The notes below the pieces were generated by a model. The model saw only the letters and a list, made by a program, of their open reading frames with translations. It was not told the origin of the DNA and searched no databases. This document shows, piece after piece, positions 4,586-10,057 of a stretch of 10,057 nt of DNA (its first letter is position 1; every line of letters starts with the position of its first letter). The stretch covers positions 1 through 10,057 of the forward strand of contig JAURJO010000317.1 of NCBI GenBank assembly GCA_030832235.1. Reading direction: 5' to 3'. Source of the stretch: Verrucomicrobiota bacterium (GTDB lineage: Bacteria; Verrucomicrobiota; Verrucomicrobiia; Opitutales; Opitutaceae). The position numbers and the translations under genes are program-made.

Positions 4586-6418
4586 TCAGTCGTTGAACCG
4601 CTGGCGGGAGTTGGTGCGGAGGTAGTCGGCGATCTCCTCGGCGAAGAGGGCGCCGAATTGCTCGCGCTTCCGTTCGCCCATGCCGGGGATGCCGCTCATT
4701 TCCCGTTCGCTCGCCGGATAATGGCGGGCCATCGCGCGGAGGGCGGCGTCGCCGAGGATGATGTAGGCCGGCACGCGGCGCTCATCGGCGAGCTCCTTGC
4801 GCAGCGCGCGGAGGCGCGCGAACAGGATCTCGTCGCACTCGACCTCGCCGGCCCGGCGCGCGGGCGCCTTCCGCGCCGTCGGCAGGTCCATCGGTTTCGT
4901 TAGCTGGATCGGGGTGCGGGTCCGCAGCACCTCGAGGCCCGATTCGGTGAGTTCCAGCGTCGCGAATTCCCCCGGAGAGACCGCGACGTGTCCGAGGCGC
5001 ATCAATTCCCGCGCGACGGCGCTCCAGCCGCGTTCGTCGAGCTCCGGGCCGATGCCGTAGGTGGTGAGTTGGTCGTGACCCCAGCGGCGGATCTTCTCGT
5101 TGTCGGCGCCGGTGAGGACGGCAACGACGTGGCGCAGGCCCACGCTGAATCCGCTGTGACGCGCGATGCGGTAGAGGCAGGAGAGGAATTTTTGCGCGAC
5201 GACGGTGCCGTCGTAGGTCTCGCGTGGCTCCAGGCAATTGTCGCAGGCGCCGCAGGTGGCGGTCGGGAAACCTTCGCCGAAGTGGGCGAGCAGCGCGACG
5301 CGGCGGCAGCCGGCGCTCTCCGCGTAATTGACCATGTTGCGCAGCTGGTCGCGGGCGATCTTCTGTTCCTGCGCGTCGGTGATTTCGTCGAGAAAGTGGG
5401 TCTGCTTGGCGATGTCGCCGGGGCTGAAGAGCAGCAGGCAGTCGCCCGGCAGGCCGTCGCGCCCCGCGCGGCCCGTCTCCTGATAGTAGCCCTCGATGTT
5501 CTTGGGCAGGTCGTGGTGGATGATCCAGCGGACGTTCGGCTTGTTGATGCCCATCCCGAACGCGATCGTGGCGCAGATGATGCGCGTCTCGTCGCGGAGG
5601 AACGCCTCCTGGTTCCTGGAACGTGTGTCGGCGTCGAGGCCGGCGTGGTAGGCGCGGGCGAGGAAACCGCGGCCGGCCAGCGAGTCGGCCACGCGCTCGG
5701 CCGCCGAGCGGCTCGCGCAGTAGATGATACCGCTCTCGTCCTCGCGCCGGCGGATGAAGTCGATGACCTGCTTGAGCGGCTGGTCCTTGGGTACGACGCG
5801 GTAGGTGAGGTTGGGGCGGTTGAAGCTCGCGACGAAGGTCGCGGGGTCGCGCAGGCCGAGGTGCTGGATGATGCCGGCGCGGACGCGTTCGGTCGCGGTG
5901 GCGGTGAGCGCCATGACCGGTACGCCGGGCAGGAGCTCGCGCAGTTTCGCGAGCTGTTGGTACTCGGGTCGGAAGTCGTGACCCCACTCGGAGACGCAAT
6001 GCGCCTCGTCGATCGCGAGGCAGGAGACGTTCCAGGACTTCAGGTTTTCCTTCCAACCCGCGAGCATCAGGCGTTCCGGCGCCGCGTAGAGGAGGCGGAA
6101 CTCCCCGCGGTGGAGGCCGCGGAGACGCGAGCGCGCCTCGTCCTCGCCGAGCGTGGAGTTGAGAAAGGTCGCCGCCACGCCGCTGGCCTGCAGCGCGTCG
6201 ACCTGGTCCTTCATCAGCGCGATAAGCGGTGAGACGACGACGGTGAGCCCGTCGCGGGCGAGTGCCGGCAGCTGGAAACAGAGCGATTTGCCTCCCCCGG
6301 TCGGCAGGAGCGCGAAGACATCGCGGCCGGCGAGCGTGGCCTCGCAGATCTCGCGCTGCAGCGGCCGGAAGCGGTCGTAGCCGAAAGTCGTGCGGAGGAG
6401 ATGTTCCAGATCGGGCAC
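4586..6418 (-). CDS. recQ: ATP-dependent DNA helicase RecQ
   Basis: This 610-residue protein is a standard RecQ size. RecQ is a 3'-5' helicase for recombination repair and stalled-fork processing. Order: motif 0 FGYDRFRPLQ (12-21), Walker A TGGGKS (40-45), SPLIALMKDQ (63-72), DEAH (137-140) with the aromatic-rich loop CVSEWGHDFRPEY, ALTATAT, FNRPNL, IIYCASR, TIAFGMGINKPNVRWIIHHDLPKNIEGYYQETGRAGRDG. Then the RQC zinc cysteines C371, C389, C392 and C395, a winged-helix region, and a C-terminal HRDC domain (~530-605). GTG 6418 is the only usable in-frame start next to the conserved N-terminus; sequence upstream of it is Arg/Pro-rich and not RecQ-like, although the frame is open to 6775. No Shine-Dalgarno sequence is seen. 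Divergent from the TonB receptor gene. All catalytic motifs are intact. Confidence 0.95.
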   Translation of the reverse strand: MPDLEHLLRTTFGYDRFRPLQREICEATLAGRDVFALLPTGGGKSLCFQLPALARDGLTVVVSPLIALMKDQVDALQASGVAATFLNSTLGEDEARSRLRGLHRGEFRLLYAAPERLMLAGWKENLKSWNVSCLAIDEAHCVSEWGHDFRPEYQQLAKLRELLPGVPVMALTATATERVRAGIIQHLGLRDPATFVASFNRPNLTYRVVPKDQPLKQVIDFIRRREDESGIIYCASRSAAERVADSLAGRGFLARAYHAGLDADTRSRNQEAFLRDETRIICATIAFGMGINKPNVRWIIHHDLPKNIEGYYQETGRAGRDGLPGDCLLLFSPGDIAKQTHFLDEITDAQEQKIARDQLRNMVNYAESAGCRRVALLAHFGEGFPTATCGACDNCLEPRETYDGTVVAQKFLSCLYRIARHSGFSVGLRHVVAVLTGADNEKIRRWGHDQLTTYGIGPELDERGWSAVARELMRLGHVAVSPGEFATLELTESGLEVLRTRTPIQLTKPMDLPTARKAPARRAGEVECDEILFARLRALRKELADERRVPAYIILGDAALRAMARHYPASEREMSGIPGMGERKREQFGALFAEEIADYLRTNSRQRFND

Positions 6419-6607
6419 GCGGCGAAGGTGAGGGTGAGGGCGCGCTTGCCGACGAAAATCATTCCGTGGCGTCGCGCGGGTTACGATCCGGTGCCAATTG
6501 GTTGCCGGGAAGGGCCTTGGCTTGACCCGGGTTTTAGCGGGGTTCTTGTTTGCGCTCCAAAGATACCGGCTGCTTCGCCGGCGTTCAAACAACCAAGCTC
6601 TCAAACC
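6419..6607. other. Divergent intergenic region between recQ and the receptor gene
   Basis: These 189 bases must hold promoters for both directions. On the plus strand a TTGACC (6522-6527) is a possible -35, but no good -10 lies 16-18 bases downstream. A small hairpin CCGGC-TGCTTC-GCCGG (6566-6581) lies in what should be the receptor's 5' leader, 27 bases before its ATG. No Shine-Dalgarno sequence precedes either gene. Nothing else is recognised. Confidence 0.4.
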
Positions 6608-9600
6608 ATGAAACCAAGCACCTCGTTCTATCGGTCCCTCAGCGCGCTCGTCGCCGCGGGTCTTGCGCTGGCCGCCAGCGCCTTTGGCCAGGGTATCACC
6701 TCCTCGGCGGTGTCCGGCTTTGTCACGACCAAGCAGGGCGCCCCTGTCGCAGGCGCCACGGTGGTCGCCGCGCACGAGCCCACGGGCACGATGGCGACGA
6801 CAACGACCCGCCCGAACGGCCAGTACGATTTATCCGGACTGCGCCCGGGTGGACCGTACACCATCACCATTTCGGCCTCGGGCCTGCAGACCGACACCCG
6901 CAAGGACGTGTACCTTGAGCTCGGTGATTCGCTGCCCCTGAACGTCGTGCTCGGCACCGAGGTGGTGCGCCTCGCCGCGTTCACGGTCGCGGGCGAGCGC
7001 GATATCACCTTCGGCGCCGGTAAGATCGGCCTCGGCACGAGCCTCGGCGAGCAGGAGATCGGCAATGTGGCCACCGTGCGCCGCGACGTGCAGGACCTCG
7101 CCTCGCTCGATTCCCGTCTCTTCCTCGGCTCGCTCGACCAGGGCGGCCAGCTGAGCGCGCAGGGCCAAAACTTCCGCTTCAACTCGTTCCTCATCGACGG
7201 TGTGCAGGCGGTCGACACCTTCGGCCTGAACAGCAACGGATTCTCCTCGCTGCGCAGCCCGGTGCCGCTCGACGCGCTCCAGACCCTCTCGATCGAGCTT
7301 TCCCCCTACGATGTGCGCCGCGCCGGGTTCACCGGTGTGCTGCTCAACGCCGTCACCAAGTCCGGTACGAACCAATTCCGCGGCAGCGTTTATTACGAGT
7401 ACACCGATCAGGACACTCGCGCCAAGAACCCGGTGACCAAGCTCAAGGAGACCTTCCGCGAGCGCACCTACGGTTTCACGTTCGGCGGCCCGATCTTGAA
7501 GGATAAACTGTTCTTCTTCCTGAACTACGACGACTTCGAGCGCGTCTCCGCCCCGCCGCAGGCGAACTTCATCCCCGACGCCACGCAGCTGGCCGCGGTC
7601 GTCGCGCGTGCCAAGGCCGCGGGCGGGTACGAGGCGGGCGACCTCAGCGCCAACAACTTGGCCTTCCAGAAAACGACGATTGCCAAGCTCGATTGGAACG
7701 CCCTCCCGGGCCAGCGCGTGTCGTTCACCTACCGCAAGAACGAGGGTGAAAACACCTCGTTCGCCCAGTACACCGGCAGCACCACAACGTCGCTGAGCAA
7801 CTTCTGGTACGCGAATCCCCGCAACACCACGAGCTACACCGGCCAGTTGAACAGCCAGTGGAGCCCCGATCTCCGCACGGAGGCGACTCTCTCGTACACC
7901 GAGTTTGATGGCTCGCCCCGCAACGCCGGCTCGCCTTACCCGCAGGTGCAGATCCAGGGCCTCTCGGGCCGCCGTCTCGACACCGGCGCCAGCATCACCA
8001 ACGGCGCGATCTTCCTCGGCACCGAGTCATCCCGCCAGTTGAACCGGATCACCACCAAGGAAAAGCAGGGCAAGTTCTCCGGTGAGTACTCGTGGGGCGC
8101 CCACACCTTCACCGCCGGCGTCGAGCAGGTGGAGACCAAGTACACCAACGCCTTCGTCCAGTACACCAACGGATACTACATCTTCCCGAACCTCGCCGCT
8201 TGGCAGGCCGGCACGCCGATCTCCACCTACCAGCTCGCGCGGCCGTTCGCCGGCGCCTCAATCGAGGACGCCATCGCGCGCTGGCAGTACAACGCCTACG
8301 GCGTGTTCCTGCAGGATACCTGGAAGCCCAGCCAGAACCTCACCGTCCTCGGCGGCCTGCGTCTCGATTATCCCGACGTTCCGCAGAAGCCGCCGGTGGC
8401 GGCTGGCTTCGCCGCGGCCGGTTTCCGTCGCGAAAATGGCGATGCCGTCACGCGCAACGACACGACCAACAGCGGCAACTACACGTTGGCCCCGCGCGTC
8501 GGCTTCGTTTACAATCTCGAGTCCGCGCGCCGCACGCAGCTTCGCGGCGGCCTCGGGCTCTTCCAGGGCAAGAGCCCGGCCGTCTGGATCTCCAACGCCT
8601 ATTCCAACGCGGGTTCCGTCGGCAGCGTCGTGGCCAACAATCCCGCGGGCGCGACGTTCAATTCCAACGTGACCACCCAGACCCCGCCGGCCGGCAACCC
8701 GCCCGCGCCGAACATCAACATCACCGATCCCGACCTCGTGCAGCCGGCCATCTGGAAGACCAACCTTGCGGTCGATCACAAGCTGCCCTTCGGCGGCCTC
8801 ACGCTCACGGCCGAGGTGTACTACAACAAGGTCTACAAGGGCCTGAACACCGAGTTCCTGAACTACGCCGCGCCCGCCACCGGCCCCGCCACCGCGCCGG
8901 ACGGCCGCGCTCGCTACAACGGCACCATCGCCAACTCCACGTCGCCCGTTAACACCGGCCGCCGCCGCGTGACGACGGGCGGTCCCGCCGGCACCGGCTT
9001 CGCCGACGTCCTCCTGCTCACCAACACCGACAAGGGTGAAAGCCGCGGTGTCACCCTGAGCATCAACCGCCCGATGATGAACAACTGGGCGTGGGGCGTT
9101 TCGTGGACGCGGGGCAAGTCGACCGAGGTCAGCCCGATGACCTCGTCGGTCGCGCTCTCGAACTACCAGAATCGCGCGGTGTTCAATCCGAACGAAGACG
9201 TCGCCTCGACCTCGAACACCGACGTGCCGGACCGGATCGTCGCCAACTACACGCGGCGCTTCAACTTCATCAAGAACGCCCCCACGACCCTCGCGCTGAT
9301 CTACAAGACGCAGACCGGTCACCCATACTCTTGGGTGTTCCGCGGTGACGCCAATGGCGACGGCATCGCGTTCAACGACCTTCTCTACGTCCCGACCGGT
9401 CCCACCGATCCGCGCGTGACGTGGGCCAACGCCGCGGAGCGCGACGCGTTCTTCGCGTTCGTGAACTCGACCTCGCTGCAGAAGTACGCCGGCCGCAACG
9501 CGCCGCGCAACGGCGAGAACTCCCCGTGGAACCAGTCGCTCGACGTCCGCATCACGCAGGAAATTCCGATCTGGGGCCGGGTGAAGACCGACCTCTTCGT

Positions 9601-9838
9601 GAATATCATCAACTTCGGCAACCTGCTGAACGACAGCTGGGGAATCCTCGAGGAGGTTCCGTTCTCGTACCGTCGCGCGGTCGCGGCGCCCGCGTCGTAC
9701 AACCCGGCCGGCAACGGCGGCGCCGGCTCGTGGGCCTACACCTTCAACGGTGGCACGCTCGATGGTTTGCCGGTCGTCGCGAACGACTACCCGGTTTCAC
9801 GCTGGCAGGTGCAGATGGGTGTACGCGTCCGGTTCTAA
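6608..9838 (+). CDS. Oar-like TonB-dependent outer-membrane receptor with carboxypeptidase-regulatory domain
   Basis: This 1076-residue protein imports or binds a large substrate (glycan, peptide or siderophore) at the outer membrane using TonB energy. The start is ATG 6608, followed by a clear Sec signal peptide (MKPSTSFYRSLSALVAAGLALAASAFGQ, cut after ~28). Residues ~30-115 are a CarboxypepD_reg beta-sandwich (GFVTTKQGAPVAGATVVA, then RPNGQYDLSGLRPGGPYTI). The plug follows, ~120-255, with FLIDGVQAVDTFG and VLLNAVTKSGTNQFRG. The remaining ~820 residues have the alternating aromatic pattern of a 22-strand barrel, ending in an aromatic C-terminal strand (VQMGVRVRF). An acidic turn GDANGDGIAFNDLLYVP is seen near the C-terminus. 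The architecture matches the Oar/SusC-like receptors abundant in Opitutaceae. The frame is open upstream to 6401, but the signal peptide fixes the start. The substrate is unknown; no SusD-like partner is in the window. Confidence 0.92.
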   Translation: MKPSTSFYRSLSALVAAGLALAASAFGQGITSSAVSGFVTTKQGAPVAGATVVAAHEPTGTMATTTTRPNGQYDLSGLRPGGPYTITISASGLQTDTRKDVYLELGDSLPLNVVLGTEVVRLAAFTVAGERDITFGAGKIGLGTSLGEQEIGNVATVRRDVQDLASLDSRLFLGSLDQGGQLSAQGQNFRFNSFLIDGVQAVDTFGLNSNGFSSLRSPVPLDALQTLSIELSPYDVRRAGFTGVLLNAVTKSGTNQFRGSVYYEYTDQDTRAKNPVTKLKETFRERTYGFTFGGPILKDKLFFFLNYDDFERVSAPPQANFIPDATQLAAVVARAKAAGGYEAGDLSANNLAFQKTTIAKLDWNALPGQRVSFTYRKNEGENTSFAQYTGSTTTSLSNFWYANPRNTTSYTGQLNSQWSPDLRTEATLSYTEFDGSPRNAGSPYPQVQIQGLSGRRLDTGASITNGAIFLGTESSRQLNRITTKEKQGKFSGEYSWGAHTFTAGVEQVETKYTNAFVQYTNGYYIFPNLAAWQAGTPISTYQLARPFAGASIEDAIARWQYNAYGVFLQDTWKPSQNLTVLGGLRLDYPDVPQKPPVAAGFAAAGFRRENGDAVTRNDTTNSGNYTLAPRVGFVYNLESARRTQLRGGLGLFQGKSPAVWISNAYSNAGSVGSVVANNPAGATFNSNVTTQTPPAGNPPAPNINITDPDLVQPAIWKTNLAVDHKLPFGGLTLTAEVYYNKVYKGLNTEFLNYAAPATGPATAPDGRARYNGTIANSTSPVNTGRRRVTTGGPAGTGFADVLLLTNTDKGESRGVTLSINRPMMNNWAWGVSWTRGKSTEVSPMTSSVALSNYQNRAVFNPNEDVASTSNTDVPDRIVANYTRRFNFIKNAPTTLALIYKTQTGHPYSWVFRGDANGDGIAFNDLLYVPTGPTDPRVTWANAAERDAFFAFVNSTSLQKYAGRNAPRNGENSPWNQSLDVRITQEIPIWGRVKTDLFVNIINFGNLLNDSWGILEEVPFSYRRAVAAPASYNPAGNGGAGSWAYTFNGGTLDGLPVVANDYPVSRWQVQMGVRVRF

Positions 9839-9860
9839 AGCGCACTCTGTCGCTCTTTCC

Positions 9861-9896
9861 AAGGCGGCCCCGCTCCGGCGGGGCCGCCTTTTTTTT
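9861..9896 (+). terminator. Rho-independent terminator of the receptor gene
   Basis: A perfect 12-base-pair GC-rich stem (9861-9872 with 9879-9890) with a 6-base loop (CTCCGG) is followed by a run of eight T from 9889. It lies 22 bases after the receptor stop. The arms start with AA and end with TT, so it could also act weakly from the opposite side. Confidence 0.95.
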
Positions 9897-10057
9897 AACC
9901 ACCGATGGGTTTTGGAAGGCTGTGCTTGATCGGGCCTGCCTGCTACGGCTGAGATCAGTGACGAGGAATGATCCTCGAATAGCCTGGCTTGGTGTAGCTG
10001 GGGTCGCTGTCCCCCGGATTATTCCGTCAGCCTGACAGTCGAAGGCCTTTCGGAAGG
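9897..10057. other. Non-coding tail with several small hairpins
   Basis: No gene is seen after the terminator. Four short inverted repeats occur: CGAGGA-ATGA-TCCTCG (9962-9977), GGGG-TCGCTGT-CCCC (10000-10014), GTCAG-C-CTGAC (10026-10036) and CCTT-TCGG-AAGG (10046-10057). No tRNA-like cloverleaf can be drawn. It could be an intergenic repeat unit or the start of another terminator cut by the window end. Confidence 0.4.

Noticed and set aside
4988..6232. Long plus-strand open frame (414 codons) opposite recQ
   Set aside because: It is the antisense shadow of a complete RecQ gene in GC-rich DNA; its translation is low-complexity Val/Ala/Glu/Arg with no domain.
6419..6775. N-terminal extension of RecQ to 6775, or an ATG start at 6462
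   Set aside because: The extension is Arg-rich and would run into the receptor gene's start; the ATG at 6462 is in a different frame from RecQ.
8258..9322. Long minus-strand open frame (354 codons) opposite the receptor gene
   Set aside because: Antisense shadow of the TonB-dependent receptor, rich in Arg/Gly/Val and without recognisable motifs or start signal.
9962..10057. Possible tRNA or CRISPR repeats in the right tail
   Set aside because: No cloverleaf with CCA-proximal acceptor stem or T-loop can be drawn, and the hairpins differ from each other and are not regularly spaced.

Overview
The window looks like two unrelated stretches of DNA joined at about position 3140-3150. The left third (1-~3146) is a plus-strand run of seven tightly packed small genes of phage or prophage type. 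They are separated by 2-3 bases or overlap, with one 58-base gap, and every start I could judge has a strong Shine-Dalgarno sequence. The products are a coiled-coil protein fragment, several unrecognised small proteins (four of them rich in CxxC or other clustered cysteines) and a DHH-family phosphoesterase. This style suits an early or accessory region of a tailed phage, probably of a proteobacterial host; that host is an inference from gene style only.

The right two thirds (~3146-10057) reads as a bacterial chromosome, most likely Verrucomicrobia of the Opitutaceae type. The basis is a large Oar-like TonB-dependent receptor with a carboxypeptidase-regulatory domain, a PAS-AraC regulator, starts without Shine-Dalgarno sequences and GC-rich codons. 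On the minus strand, in order of transcription, are recQ (RecQ helicase, GTG start), a PAS-AraC regulator, a secreted CusF-like copper-binding protein with an N-terminal cysteine cluster, and the first ~23 codons (a signal peptide) of another exported protein. The receptor gene runs divergently from recQ on the plus strand and ends in a textbook rho-independent terminator. A short non-coding tail with several small hairpins follows.

At the junction both sides are broken. The DHH protein is recognisable up to its C-terminal GGGGHRNPGGF motif and then reads through antisense chromosomal sequence for about 45 residues. On the opposite strand, the exported-protein gene is recognisable up to the end of its signal peptide and then becomes antisense DHH sequence. 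This points to illegitimate recombination or a chimeric assembly; the sequence alone cannot say which. On the chromosomal side, the copper-binding protein and the truncated exported protein (4-base spacing) look like the start of a metal-handling operon, possibly controlled by the PAS-AraC gene just upstream. I see no clear evidence for a complete new defence or mobile system. The most unusual items are the junction, the repeated translational-coupling cassette in the phage-like operon, and the cysteine-cluster/CusF fusion.
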